DNA of 64,000 nt from Bradyrhizobium sp. ARR65 (GTDB lineage: Bacteria > Pseudomonadota > Alphaproteobacteria > Rhizobiales > Xanthobacteraceae), in NCBI RefSeq assembly GCF_000472385.1, contig NZ_AWZU01000016.1, positions 184 through 64,183 of the forward strand. Direction: 5' to 3'. The position numbers were made by a program, and so were the translations under genes. The notes under the pieces are model-generated. The model was not told the DNA's origin, ran no database searches, and saw only the letters and a program-made list of their open reading frames with translations. Positions 17,438 to 25,965 of the stretch are shown here, piece after piece (within the stretch, counting starts at the first letter, position 1; each line of letters begins with the position of its first letter).

Positions 17438-17525
17438 GTCATTGCCGGGCTTGGCCCGGCAATCCATCGCGTTTCAAACCCCTTTTCTTATCGGATGGAT
17501 GCGCGGGTCAAGCCCGCGCATGACG
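17438..17525. repeat. palindromic intergenic repeat, family B
   Basis: GTCATTGCCGGGCTTGGCCCGGCAATCCATC...GGATGGATGCGCGGGTCAAGCCCGCGCATGACG. Two small hairpins flank a central CATCC/GGATG pairing. It lies between fmt and truA and reaches into a possible upstream truA start. Confidence 0.8.
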
Positions 17526-17547
17526 GTTTGGATGTGCGACAGCGACG

Positions 17548-18480
17548 CTAATGAAACCGCACACCCGGCTTCAGCGGCGTGCCGCGCAAGAACTCCGCAG
17601 CCTTCATCGGCGCCTTGCCGGCGCGCTGCAGCTCGGTGATGCGGATTGCACCTTCGGCGCAGGCAATGGTGAGTTGATCGTCGAGCACCGTTGCCGGCGT
17701 GGCCGAACCTTCCGCGAGCAGGCAGCGCAAGATCTTGATCCGCGCCGGCGCGCCTTCCAGCGAGACCTCGCTCCAGGCGCCGGGAAAGGGCGACAGCCCG
17801 TGGATATGGCGCAGCACCGCGCGGGCCGGCTTGTTCCAATCGATCCTCGTTTCCGCCTTGTCGATCTTGGCCGCGTAGGTCACGCCCTCGCTCGGCTGCG
17901 GCGTGAGTTGCAGCTGGCCGCGCTCGAGCGCGCCCATGGCGCGCACCATCAGATCGGCGCCTAGTCGCGACAGCCGATCATGCAGATCGGCAGCGGTCAT
18001 CTGATCGGTAATCGCCACGCGCTCGGCCATCGCGACGTCGCCGGTGTCGAGCCCCACATCCATCTTCATCACCATCACGCCGGTCTCGGCATCGCCTTCC
18101 ATGATGGCGCGGTTGATCGGCGCGGCGCCGCGCCAGCGCGGCAGGAGCGACGCGTGGAGGTTGAAGCAGCCGCGGGCCGGCGTATCCAAAATCGCCTGCG
18201 GCAGGATCATGCCGTAAGCCACGACCACCGCCGCATCGGCTTTGTGCGCGCGAAACTGTTCCAGCGCCTCCGAGGTCTTCAACGTCGATGGCGTGAACAC
18301 GGGAATGGCAAGCCGCCGCGCCTCCTGCTCCACCGGCGTTGCCTGCAGCCTCATGCCGCGCCCGCCCGGCTTTGGCGCCCGGGTATAGACGGCCGCGATG
18401 TCATGGCCGTGAGCGGCCAGTTCCAACAGCGTGGGGACCGAGAAGTCCGGCGTACCCATGAAGATCAGGCGCAGGGGCAT
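17548..18480 (-). CDS. fmt: methionyl-tRNA formyltransferase
   Basis: 310 residues. The N-terminal formyl-transferase domain has FMGTPDFSVPTL at residues 8-19 and the signature LLPRWRGAAPINRAIMEGD near residues 112-130, with the catalytic Asn/His/Asp set expected there. A C-terminal OB-like tRNA-binding domain follows. It transfers formyl from 10-formyl-THF to initiator Met-tRNA. def, the enzyme that removes the formyl group later, is immediately upstream on the same strand. Confidence 0.97.
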   Translation of the reverse strand: MPLRLIFMGTPDFSVPTLLELAAHGHDIAAVYTRAPKPGGRGMRLQATPVEQEARRLAIPVFTPSTLKTSEALEQFRAHKADAAVVVAYGMILPQAILDTPARGCFNLHASLLPRWRGAAPINRAIMEGDAETGVMVMKMDVGLDTGDVAMAERVAITDQMTAADLHDRLSRLGADLMVRAMGALERGQLQLTPQPSEGVTYAAKIDKAETRIDWNKPARAVLRHIHGLSPFPGAWSEVSLEGAPARIKILRCLLAEGSATPATVLDDQLTIACAEGAIRITELQRAGKAPMKAAEFLRGTPLKPGVRFH

Positions 18481-18503
18481 TGCTCAACTGCTTCAGTTTT
18501 TCT

Positions 18504-18593
18504 CGTCATGGCCGGGCCTGTCCCGGCCATCCACGTCTTTGCTTCCGGCTGGAAAGAAAGGCGTGGATGCCCGGGTCAAGCCCGGGCATGACG
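18504..18593. repeat. palindromic intergenic repeat, family B
   Basis: CGTCATGGCCGGGCCTGTCCCGGCCATCCACG at the left and GCGTGGATGCCCGGGTCAAGCCCGGGCATGACG at the right, about 90 bases, between def and fmt. It is nearly identical in plan to the copy at 17438 on the other side of fmt. Confidence 0.85.
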
Positions 18594-18606
18594 ACTGGGG
18601 GAATTC

Positions 18607-19134
18607 CTACTCCCCCGCGCGCTTGGCGGCCTTGGAAAATTTTTTCTCCACGCGGTCGCGCTTTAACCTCGAGAGATAGTCGATGAACAGCACGCCGTTG
18701 AGATGATCGATTTCGTGCTGGATGCAGGTCGCAAACAGCCCCTCGGCATCCTCCTCATGCACGTTGCCGTCGAGATCGGTGAAGCGCACGCGCACGCGCG
18801 CCGGCCGCTCGACCTCTTCGTAATATTCGGGGATCGACAGGCAGCCTTCTTCGTAAACGGACTTCTCTTCCGAAGAGGACAGGATTTCCGGATTGATGAA
18901 GACGCGCGGCTCGTGCCTGGTCTCACCCTCCTCGCTCTTCTTGGCGAGATCCATGGTGATCAAGCGCAACGGTTCCGCGACCTGGATCGCGGCCAAGCCG
19001 ATCCCGGGGGCGGCATACATGGTCTCAAACATGTCGTCGGCAAGCTTCCGGATCTCCGGGGTCACTTTTTCGACAGGTTTGGACACGAGCCGGAGCCGCT
19101 TGTCCGGCAGGATGATGATTTCTCTTAGGGCCAT
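18607..19134 (-). CDS. def: peptide deformylase
   Basis: 175 residues with all three motifs: GIGLAAIQV near residue 44, EGCLSIP near 95 with its Cys metal ligand, and the HEIDHLNGVLF helix near 138 with the His ligands and catalytic Glu. It removes N-formyl from nascent proteins in the cytosol using Fe(II)-type metal. ATG start. It precedes fmt and is divergent from rmuC. Confidence 0.97.
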   Translation of the reverse strand: MALREIIILPDKRLRLVSKPVEKVTPEIRKLADDMFETMYAAPGIGLAAIQVAEPLRLITMDLAKKSEEGETRHEPRVFINPEILSSSEEKSVYEEGCLSIPEYYEEVERPARVRVRFTDLDGNVHEEDAEGLFATCIQHEIDHLNGVLFIDYLSRLKRDRVEKKFSKAAKRAGE

Positions 19135-19220
19135 GCGCGCGATTTAGGCCCTCGGCCTGTGGCGGTCAATGTGCCGCGGAACCGCTTAGCCTCCTGCCAA
19201 CCGCGAAATTTAGCGCGGCA

Positions 19221-19252
19221 TTAACCATAAAACTTTACCTCCTATTTACCAT
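19221..19252. promoter_or_regulatory. possible CtrA-like half-sites in the def/rmuC divergent region
   Basis: TTAACCAT at 19221-19228 and TTTACCAT at 19245-19252, with a further CTTTACC between them, lie in an AT-rich patch 53-84 bases before rmuC. TTAACCAT resembles the half-site of the alphaproteobacterial cell-cycle regulator CtrA. The full TTAA-N7-TTAA form is absent, so this is only a suggestion. Confidence 0.3.
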
Positions 19253-19304
19253 ACATGTTCTCTCTTCGTTCGCTTCGGCTCGCGAATCGGCTAGAGAGGA
19301 CCGC

Positions 19305-20513
19305 ATGAACCAGATCCTTTTCGTGATCGGCGACTGGCCGATCCATGCGAACGAAGCGCTGATCGGCTTCGGCGTGCTCACGCTGGTGCTGTTGGCCGCG
19401 CTCGTCATCGTGGTGGCGCGCTCGGGCAAACGCGGCGTGGAGCTGGCGGCCGTCCAGGCCATGCGCTCCGATGAGCTCGAGCAGCGCTTGAGCGAGATGC
19501 TGCGCGTGCAGAGCGAGGCCAATGGCCGCGTTGACGCGATGGCGCAGGCGCTGGCCGGACGGCAGGCCGAAATGGCGCGCGCGGTCAACGAGCGGCTGGA
19601 TTCGGTCACCCATCGCGTCGGCCAGTCAATGGAACAGACCACGCGCAACACCATGGATTCGCTGCGCGTGCTGCACGAGCGGCTCGGCATCATCGACGAT
19701 GCGCAGAAGAATCTCTCCCACCTCACGACCCAGGTCACGACCTTACGCGACGTGCTTGCCAACAAGCAGTCGCGCGGCGCCTTCGGCCAGGCGCGGATGG
19801 AAGCGATCGTGCAGGACGGTCTGCCCAAGGGCTCCTACGAGTTCCAGTACACGCTCGGCAACGGCAAGCGCCCGGATTGCGTGGTGTTCCTGCCGGACCA
19901 ACGCCCGCTCTGCATCGACGCGAAATTTCCGTTGGAGGCGATGACGGCCCTGCACGATGCCCGCAGCGACGAGGAGCGCAAGCTTGCCGCGCAGCGGCTG
20001 CGCACGGACGTGCTCAAGCATGTCGGTGATATCGCGGAAAAATACCTCATTCCCGGCGAGACCCAGGATAACGCGCTGATGTTCGTGCCGTCGGAGTCGG
20101 TCTATGCCGAAATCCACGACGGCTTTGATGACGTGATCCAGAAGGCCTATCGCGCTCGCGTCGTGCTGGTGTCGCCGTCGCTGCTCATGCTGGCGATCCA
20201 GGTCATGCAGCAGATCATGAAGGACGCCCGCATCCGTGATGCCGCCGACCAGATCCGCACCGAGGTCATCAACTTGGGCGACGATCTCACCCGCTTGCGC
20301 GAGCGCGTGCTCAAGCTGCAAAAGCATTTTGGCGACGTGAACGAGGACATCAGGCAGATCCTGATCTCCGCCGACAAGATCGAAAAGCGCGCCGGGCGGA
20401 TCGAGGAACTCGATTTCAGCAAGACCGACGCGCCGGTGGAGGCGCCGCGGCTGGTGAAGCCGGCCGCACCCGAACTGTTCCCGGTCCCGCGCAAGCTGCA
20501 GGCGGGGGAATAG
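19305..20513 (+). CDS. rmuC: DNA recombination protein RmuC
   Basis: 402 residues. A single membrane helix lies near residues 16-38, followed by a long coiled coil (about 40-150) and the conserved RmuC nuclease-like domain (about 165-370) with DCVVFLPDQRPLCIDAKFP, in which the Asp and the DAK triplet look like a PD-(D/E)xK core. RmuC limits inversions at short repeats in E. coli and is linked to recombination control. ATG with a good AGAGAGGA site. The tail is Ala/Pro-rich. Confidence 0.92.
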   Translation: MNQILFVIGDWPIHANEALIGFGVLTLVLLAALVIVVARSGKRGVELAAVQAMRSDELEQRLSEMLRVQSEANGRVDAMAQALAGRQAEMARAVNERLDSVTHRVGQSMEQTTRNTMDSLRVLHERLGIIDDAQKNLSHLTTQVTTLRDVLANKQSRGAFGQARMEAIVQDGLPKGSYEFQYTLGNGKRPDCVVFLPDQRPLCIDAKFPLEAMTALHDARSDEERKLAAQRLRTDVLKHVGDIAEKYLIPGETQDNALMFVPSESVYAEIHDGFDDVIQKAYRARVVLVSPSLLMLAIQVMQQIMKDARIRDAADQIRTEVINLGDDLTRLRERVLKLQKHFGDVNEDIRQILISADKIEKRAGRIEELDFSKTDAPVEAPRLVKPAAPELFPVPRKLQAGE

Positions 20514-20530
20514 TTACGCTTGACCGGACG

Positions 20531-20649
20531 CGTGGGATGGGTTGAGCGTAGCGAAACCCATCACTTTCGGAGATCGGATGAGACATGGTGGGTTTCGCGC
20601 AGCCTGTCATCGGGCGCGCGTTCGCGCGCCCGATGGCTCAACCCACCTT
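20531..20649. repeat. intergenic repeat, family G
   Basis: GATGGGTTGAGCGTAGCGAAACCCATC at the left, then GATGAGACATGGTGGGTTTCGCGC and a hairpin GGGCGCGCGTTCGCGCGCCC, ending GGCTCAACCCACC. It lies just before ampG; a related copy lies just after ampG at 22053. Confidence 0.75.
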
Positions 20650-20659
20650 ACGATCCTGC

Positions 20660-22030
20660 ATGACCGCTCCGGAAATCGTATCCAAGATCAGCGTGCCCGC
20701 CGAAGCCCCTAAACCCACCTGGCGCGAGAGCCTTGCGGTTTACCTGCAGCCGCGGGTGCTGATCGTGCTGTTCCTCGGCTTTTCCTCAGGGCTGCCTCTG
20801 GCGCTTTCGGGCTCCACGCTCCTGGTCTGGATGCGCGAGGCCGGCGTCGATCTCGGCACCATCGGCCTGTTCGCGCTGGTCGGCACGCCCTACACGCTGA
20901 AATTTCTATGGGCGCCGCTGATCGATGCGCTGCATGTGCCGTTCTTCACCCACGCTTTCGGCCGCCGCCGCGGCTGGCTGGTGTTCTCGCAAGTCCTGTT
21001 GATCGCAACGATCCTGTTGCTGGCGATAGCGGATCCGGCGCGTTCGGCGCTCTTCGTCGCGCTGGCGGCGCTGCTGGTTGCGACCGCCTCGTCGACGCAG
21101 GACATCGTGGTCGATGCCTTCCGGATCGAGAGCCTGCCCGAAAGCGAGCAGGCCGCCGGCATGGCCGCGTACGTCGCCGCCTATCGCATCGGCATGCTGG
21201 TCTCGACCGCGGGCGCCCTCTTCATCGTCAGCGGCTTTGAGGGCGCGGGGCTCACGCGCGGTGCGGCGTGGACATGGGGCTATGTTGTAATGGCGGGCAT
21301 GGTGCTGATCGGCACCATGACGGCGCTTCTGGCCACGGAACCGGAACAATCCGCGCAGGCCGAAGCGGCGACGCGCGCCGAGACCGCCTTCGTGCGCGTG
21401 CTGCATGCCGCGGTCGGCGCGTTCACCGAGTTCCTAAGCCGCAAGGACGCGGTCGCCGCGCTCGCCTTCGTGGTGCTGTTCAAATTCACCGACGCCTTTT
21501 CCGGCACCATGACCGCCCCGTTCGTCATCGACCTCGGCTTCTCCCGCAACGACTATGCGGCGATCGTGAAAGGCGTTGGCCTCGCGGCCACCTTGATCGG
21601 TGGGTTCGCCGGCGGCTTTGTCGCGCGGCGCTATTCGCTTGCGGCGAGCTTGTGGATCGGCGGCATATTGCAGGCGGTCGCCAACCTCTCCTTCTCCTGG
21701 CTCGCGGTGATCGGCATCAACCAATGGGCGCTGGCGCTGGCAATATCCGCGGAGAACTTCACCAGCGCGATCGGTACCGTGATCTTCGTCGCCTATCTCT
21801 CGGCGCTGTGCCAGAACCCGCTGCACACCGCGACACAATACGCGCTGCTCACTGCCCTCTCCGCGGTCGGACGCACGTATTTGTCGTCGGGGGCGGGTTT
21901 CGTGGCCAAGGCCGTGGGATGGCCGGCATTCTTCGCGATCTGCGTATTCGTGGCGATACCGAGCCTGATGCTGCTGACCTGGCTACAACGGCGCGGCCAT
22001 TTCGAGACGCTGGGGCCGGTGAAGGTTTGA
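20660..22030 (+). CDS. ampG: AmpG-type muropeptide MFS permease
   Basis: 456 residues from MTAPEIVSK with about 12-14 membrane helices. Conserved blocks include FLGFSSGLPLALSGSTL in the first helix, FLWAPLIDAL and FGRRRGW in the first loop, and SSTQDIVVDAFRIE. These match AmpG, the inner-membrane carrier for GlcNAc-anhydroMurNAc-peptides in cell-wall recycling. I chose the ATG at 20660 because upstream in-frame codons belong to a repeat. No beta-lactamase or ampR gene is nearby. Confidence 0.9.
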   Translation: MTAPEIVSKISVPAEAPKPTWRESLAVYLQPRVLIVLFLGFSSGLPLALSGSTLLVWMREAGVDLGTIGLFALVGTPYTLKFLWAPLIDALHVPFFTHAFGRRRGWLVFSQVLLIATILLLAIADPARSALFVALAALLVATASSTQDIVVDAFRIESLPESEQAAGMAAYVAAYRIGMLVSTAGALFIVSGFEGAGLTRGAAWTWGYVVMAGMVLIGTMTALLATEPEQSAQAEAATRAETAFVRVLHAAVGAFTEFLSRKDAVAALAFVVLFKFTDAFSGTMTAPFVIDLGFSRNDYAAIVKGVGLAATLIGGFAGGFVARRYSLAASLWIGGILQAVANLSFSWLAVIGINQWALALAISAENFTSAIGTVIFVAYLSALCQNPLHTATQYALLTALSAVGRTYLSSGAGFVAKAVGWPAFFAICVFVAIPSLMLLTWLQRRGHFETLGPVKV

Positions 22031-22052
22031 GTTCGGCGCAACCGCGCAAACC

Positions 22053-22126
22053 GCGTGGGATACGCAGCGAAAGCCATCGCCTCGCAACGATGGTGGGTTT
22101 CGCTTCGCTCTACCCACCCTGCGACG
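22053..22126. repeat. intergenic repeat, family G
   Basis: CGTGGGATACGCAGCGAAAGCCATCG...CGATGGTGGGTTTCGCTTCGCTCTACCCACC. It is shorter than the copy at 20531 and lies between the convergent ampG and the gene at 22136. Confidence 0.7.
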
Positions 22127-22135
22127 GCTAACAGC

Positions 22136-22576
22136 TCAACGCTGCTTCACCAGACTCCATTTGGTGATCACCGCCTCGCTCATTTGCCCGGCGTCCTGGG
22201 CGCAGGCGACCTCGTCCACCTTCACCGAGATTTCCTTGCCGACAAGAGCCTTCAACTGCGCGGCCTGGGTGCCGCTGGTGGTGACGAGTTGGAAGGTTTC
22301 GGGTCCCGTCTCCAGGTTGCACAGCCCGTTCGGCGGCGGCAGCCGGCGCGGCTCCGTGGTGATCTGGTAGGTCGCAACCGGCTTGCCGTCCTTGGCATCG
22401 CGCACGCGCAAGGCGTTGAGTTCGCCCGAGAGCACATCGCCGGTATTGATCGGCTTGCCGGCCTTGAGCGGCGCCGGCGCCTCCGCAGGCTGCTCCGCGC
22501 GGCCGGCGGAGGCGGGAAAGCTCGCCAGCAAAATCGACGCAAAGGTCAAGCCGATGGCGAATCGTCGCTTCGTCAT
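22136..22576 (-). CDS. hypothetical exported protein, 146 aa
   Basis: A signal peptide (MTKRRFAIGLTFASILLASF, cut after PASA) is followed by a Pro/Ala-rich segment and a compact domain of about 100 residues with two cysteines (CNLETGP and CAQDAG). The text reads like a small periplasmic protein of unknown function; I know no name for it. It lies just downstream of recR on the same strand (24 bases), so it may be the tail of the dnaX-ybaB-recR unit. Confidence 0.7.
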   Translation of the reverse strand: MTKRRFAIGLTFASILLASFPASAGRAEQPAEAPAPLKAGKPINTGDVLSGELNALRVRDAKDGKPVATYQITTEPRRLPPPNGLCNLETGPETFQLVTTSGTQAAQLKALVGKEISVKVDEVACAQDAGQMSEAVITKWSLVKQR

Positions 22577-22600
22577 TCGTCAGTCTTCCGTGTGTTCAGG

Positions 22601-23206
22601 CTAGAAGAGGGTGCGCTGGCGCATTGCCGCAGATAGCGTACCTTCGTCGAGATAATCAAGTTCGCCGCCGACGGGCACGCCGTGGGCCAGACGTGTCACC
22701 TTGACGCTGGCGTCCTGCAACAGATCAGTGATGTAGTGCGCGGTGGTCTGACCGTCGACGGTTGCATTTAGCGCGAGAACGATCTCGCTCACCTGCGGGT
22801 CATGAGCACGGGCGACCAGCGCATCGATGGTGAGATCCTGCGGGCCGACGCCGTCGAGCGGCGACAGCGTTCCGCCGAGCACGTGATAGCGTCCACTGGT
22901 TGCATTCGCCCGTTCCAGCGCCCAGAGATCGGACACATCGGCAACCACCACGATGATTGCGGCATCTCGGCGCGGATCGGTGCAGACGGTGCAGGGATTT
23001 TGCGTATCGATATTGCCGCAGGTCTTGCAGACCTGGATCTTGTCGATCGCGACCTGAAGCGCACTGGCGAGCGGCGCCATCAGCGCTTCGCGCTTCTTGA
23101 TGAGGTGGAGTGCAGCCCGGCGCGCCGAACGCGGACCAAGCCCCGGCAGGCGCGCCAGGAGCTGGATCAGGCGTTCGATCTCGGGGCCGGCGACGGCGCT
23201 GGGCAT
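22601..23206 (-). CDS. recR: recombination mediator protein RecR
   Basis: 201 residues from MPSAVAGPEIERL. The order of domains is helix-hairpin-helix (LPGLGPRSARRAALH), the C4 zinc finger (CKTCGNIDTQNPCTVC) near residues 57-72, the Toprim domain with VVADVSDLWALE, and the C-terminal GGELDYLDEGTL. RecR works with RecO/RecF to load RecA at gaps. The start was chosen by family length; a longer in-frame extension overlaps ybaB. The dnaX-ybaB-recR order is widely conserved. Confidence 0.96.
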   Translation of the reverse strand: MPSAVAGPEIERLIQLLARLPGLGPRSARRAALHLIKKREALMAPLASALQVAIDKIQVCKTCGNIDTQNPCTVCTDPRRDAAIIVVVADVSDLWALERANATSGRYHVLGGTLSPLDGVGPQDLTIDALVARAHDPQVSEIVLALNATVDGQTTAHYITDLLQDASVKVTRLAHGVPVGGELDYLDEGTLSAAMRQRTLF

Positions 23207-23225
23207 TTCTGACGGGCCGGATGTC

Positions 23226-23552
23226 TTATGAACCAAGCCCCAGCAGGCCGGGCGGCAGGCCAAGGCCGCCGGTGAAGGCCTGCATCTTTTCCTGCATCGC
23301 GGTTTCGGCCTTGCGCCGGGCATCCGCGTGCGCGGTTACCAAGAGATCCTCGAGGATCTCGCGCTCTTCCGGTTTCATCAGCGAGGGGTCGATCCTGACG
23401 CCCTTCACTTCCATCTTCGCGCTCATGCGAACCGCAACCAGCCCACCGCCGGCGAGGCCCTCGACCTCCACATTGCCGAGCTCTTCCTGCATCTGCTGCA
23501 TCTTGGATTGCAGTTGCGCCGCCTGCTTCATCATGCCGAGAAAATCAGCCAT
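23226..23552 (-). CDS. YbaB/EbfC nucleoid-associated protein
   Basis: 108 residues with the N-terminal coiled segment (MKQAAQLQSKMQQMQEEL) and the conserved DPSLMKPEEREILEDLL helix. This matches YbaB/EbfC, a dimeric DNA-binding tweezer protein. It lies between dnaX and recR as in most bacteria, 19 bases from recR, and is probably co-transcribed. The C-terminus ends in a Gly/Leu-rich tail. Confidence 0.95.
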   Translation of the reverse strand: MADFLGMMKQAAQLQSKMQQMQEELGNVEVEGLAGGGLVAVRMSAKMEVKGVRIDPSLMKPEEREILEDLLVTAHADARRKAETAMQEKMQAFTGGLGLPPGLLGLGS

Positions 23553-23647
23553 CGGTGCATCCTCTATGGTCTCGCTTGAGCATGGTCTTTTCGGAAAACC
23601 ACTGCACGCTTCCTCGCTAACGCATCCCTTCGCGTCCCGATCATGCT

Positions 23648-25501
23648 CTAAAAATCGTCGTCGCTATCAGGCGCGTCATCCCCGCCGAACTCGCCATCGC
23701 CAAGGTTCGCGCCGATATCGGATTCCGGCGGCTCGGCGGCAAGGCGGCGTACCTCGACAATGCGCGTCCCGGGAAATCGTGCCAGCACCTCCATAACACG
23801 TGGGTCGGCTTCGGCGGCGCGCTCGCGCTCGTTCTTCTTGACGAGATTCTGCTCGCGCAAGGTCGGTTGTCCGGCCTCGTTGGAGACGACCACGGCCCAG
23901 CGCCGGCCCGTCCATAGCTCGAGCTTGCGCGACAGCTCGGTCACCATGGTCCGCGACGCCTGCGGCTCCAGCGCGATCTCCAGCCGCCCGTCCTCGATGC
24001 GAACCAGGCGAACATCGGCCTCGAGCGCGGACTTGGTCAGGAGGTCGCGGTTCTCGCCGGCAAGCGCCACGAGCTGCAGAAAGCTCGTGATCCGCCGGAC
24101 GGGCGCGCCCTGCGGCTCCGGCACCGTCATTTGCGGCTGCTGGCGGACGGAAGCCTCGGCGCGCGGCGCGGCGGGCGCACGCGCTGGCGAGGCCGAGATC
24201 GAGGAGACCGGCGACGTCGGTGCGCCGCGCGGCGCCGCAATCGGCGCGATCGTCGCAGCCGCCCCGCCGTTCTGTTCGATCATTTTGATCGCTTCGTCCG
24301 GGGTCGGCAGGTCGGCGACATAGGCAATACGCACCAAGACCATTTCCGCGGCCGCCGCCGGGCGCGTTGCACCTTGCGTCTCGGTGATGCCCTTGAGCAG
24401 CATCTGCCACATCCGCGACAACACCCGCATCGACATCTTTGTCGCGAACTCGCGCGCGCGCAGCCGCTCGGTCTCGCTATAGGCGAGGTTATCGGCGGTC
24501 GCCGGGACGATCTTGACGCGGGTAACGAAGTTGACGAACTCGGCCAGATCCGAGAGCACCACGACCGGATCGGCGCCAGTGTCATATTGCTCGCGGAATT
24601 CGCGGAACGCGCCGGCGATATCGCCGCGCACCAGCGAATCGAACAGATCGATCACCCGTGTGCGGTCGGCGAGCCCCAGCATCTGCCGCACCGCGTCTGC
24701 CCGGACCGGCCCTGCCGCATGCGCGATCGCCTGATCGAGCAGCGACAGTGAGTCGCGCACCGAGCCTTCCGCCGCGCGGGCGATGATGCCAAGCGCCTCC
24801 GGCTCGATCTCGACCCCTTCCTTGGCCGCGATATTGGCGAGATGCTTCATCAGCACATCGGCCTCGACCCGGCGCAGGTCGAAGCGCTGGCATCGCGACA
24901 GCACGGTGACCGGAACTTTCCGGATCTCGGTGGTGGCGAAGACGAACTTGGCGTGCTCCGGCGGTTCCTCCAGCGTCTTCAAGAACGCGTTGAAGGCCGC
25001 GGTCGAGAGCATGTGGACTTCGTCTATGATGTAGACCTTGTAGCGGGCGGTGGCCGGCGCGTAACGCACGCTATCGTTGATCTGGCGGACATCATCGACG
25101 CCGGTATGGGATGCGGCATCCATTTCCAGCACGTCCATGTGCCGGCTTTCCATGATCGCCTGGCAATGCACGCCGAGGGTCGGCATGTCGATGGTCGGCC
25201 CCTTCATCGAGCCGTCCGGCAGCTCATAATTCAGCGCGCGCGCCAGGATGCGCGCCGTGGTCGTCTTGCCCACCCCGCGCACGCCGGTGAGGATCCAGGC
25301 TTGCGGGATGCGGCCGGTCTCGAAGGCATTGGAAACGGTGCGGACCACCGCGTCCTGGCCGATCAGATCGGCAAAACTGGAGGGGCGGTACTTGCGCGCC
25401 AGCACGCGATAAGGCTTGGCTCCGCCTGCGGCCGCAGCCGAGTCGAGACCGCCAGGGGCGGCGCTGTCGGGCTTTGAAGGAGGGGCGCCGGCGTCGGTCA
25501 T
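23648..25501 (-). CDS. dnaX: DNA polymerase III subunits gamma/tau
   Basis: 617 residues from MTDAGAPPSKPD. After an Ala-rich leader comes the AAA+ clamp-loader core with Walker A GVRGVGKTT near residue 75, DEXX box IIDEVHM and sensor SRCQRF, then a collar domain and tau-specific C-terminus ending in an acidic stretch. DnaX drives beta-clamp loading and couples the replisome. The usual four-Cys zinc module appears reduced to a single Cys (LGVHCQAIME). No obvious A-rich slippery site for frameshifting was seen. The SRP RNA lies upstream on the same strand. Confidence 0.96.
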   Translation of the reverse strand: MTDAGAPPSKPDSAAPGGLDSAAAAGGAKPYRVLARKYRPSSFADLIGQDAVVRTVSNAFETGRIPQAWILTGVRGVGKTTTARILARALNYELPDGSMKGPTIDMPTLGVHCQAIMESRHMDVLEMDAASHTGVDDVRQINDSVRYAPATARYKVYIIDEVHMLSTAAFNAFLKTLEEPPEHAKFVFATTEIRKVPVTVLSRCQRFDLRRVEADVLMKHLANIAAKEGVEIEPEALGIIARAAEGSVRDSLSLLDQAIAHAAGPVRADAVRQMLGLADRTRVIDLFDSLVRGDIAGAFREFREQYDTGADPVVVLSDLAEFVNFVTRVKIVPATADNLAYSETERLRAREFATKMSMRVLSRMWQMLLKGITETQGATRPAAAAEMVLVRIAYVADLPTPDEAIKMIEQNGGAAATIAPIAAPRGAPTSPVSSISASPARAPAAPRAEASVRQQPQMTVPEPQGAPVRRITSFLQLVALAGENRDLLTKSALEADVRLVRIEDGRLEIALEPQASRTMVTELSRKLELWTGRRWAVVVSNEAGQPTLREQNLVKKNERERAAEADPRVMEVLARFPGTRIVEVRRLAAEPPESDIGANLGDGEFGGDDAPDSDDDF

Positions 25502-25664
25502 CGAGCGATCCGCAAATGAAACGTCTTTCGGCCGGCTTCGATCGGCTGACGGTGCATAGCCTGGCCGCACAGCCGCAGCCGGTCTTGCGGACGACGCGCC
25601 CAAACGAACGACGCGGGGGCGAGATGCTCGCCCCGCTTTGCGCGATTCGCTCGAAAAACAGGTA

Positions 25665-25760
25665 GGAGACTGACGAGCGACCCGATCCGGACCTCGTTAG
25701 GGCTGCTTCCTTCCGGACCTGACCCGGTTGGCGAGTGGCTCGTCCACCGCCAATCTCCCG
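25665..25760 (-). ncRNA. ffs: signal recognition particle RNA, small bacterial type (4.5S)
   Basis: Read on the minus strand it contains the near-universal apical signature GGTCAGGTCCGGAAGGAAGC followed by AGCCCTAACGA. Outer arms pair: GGAGA with TCTCC and GGACGAGC with GCTCGTC. This is the Ffh-binding hairpin that targets ribosomes to the membrane. The ends are set from the outer stem and may be off by a few bases. The rest of the gap 25502-25965 holds a repeat and presumably the promoters of this RNA and of the HIT gene. Confidence 0.93.
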
Positions 25761-25815
25761 ATCCCTATTTGGGGCCAAAAGGGGCAGAAAGCAAGCGGGG
25801 TGTTACAGCTTGTTC

Positions 25816-25909
25816 CGTCATGGCCGGGCTTGTCCCGCCTGCGGGACCGCCTACTTGCTCCGGCCTTGCAAAAAAGGCGTGGATGCCCGGCATAAAGCCG
25901 GGCATGACG
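25816..25909. repeat. palindromic intergenic repeat, family B
   Basis: CGTCATGGCCGGGCTTGTCCC...GGCGTGGATGCCCGGCATAAAGCCGGGCATGACG. Unlike the other copies it lies between divergent transcripts (SRP RNA and HIT gene), upstream of both. Confidence 0.8.
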
Positions 25910-25965
25910 GGTGTTGTTTGCGGCCCGAGTGTCTGCAACGGTAGGGGACGAATTCGAGAACCCGT

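Noticed and set aside
14231..25909. CRISPR array from the many similar repeats
   Set aside because: The copies are palindromic, widely separated by genes, differ in length and are not spaced regularly with unique spacers.
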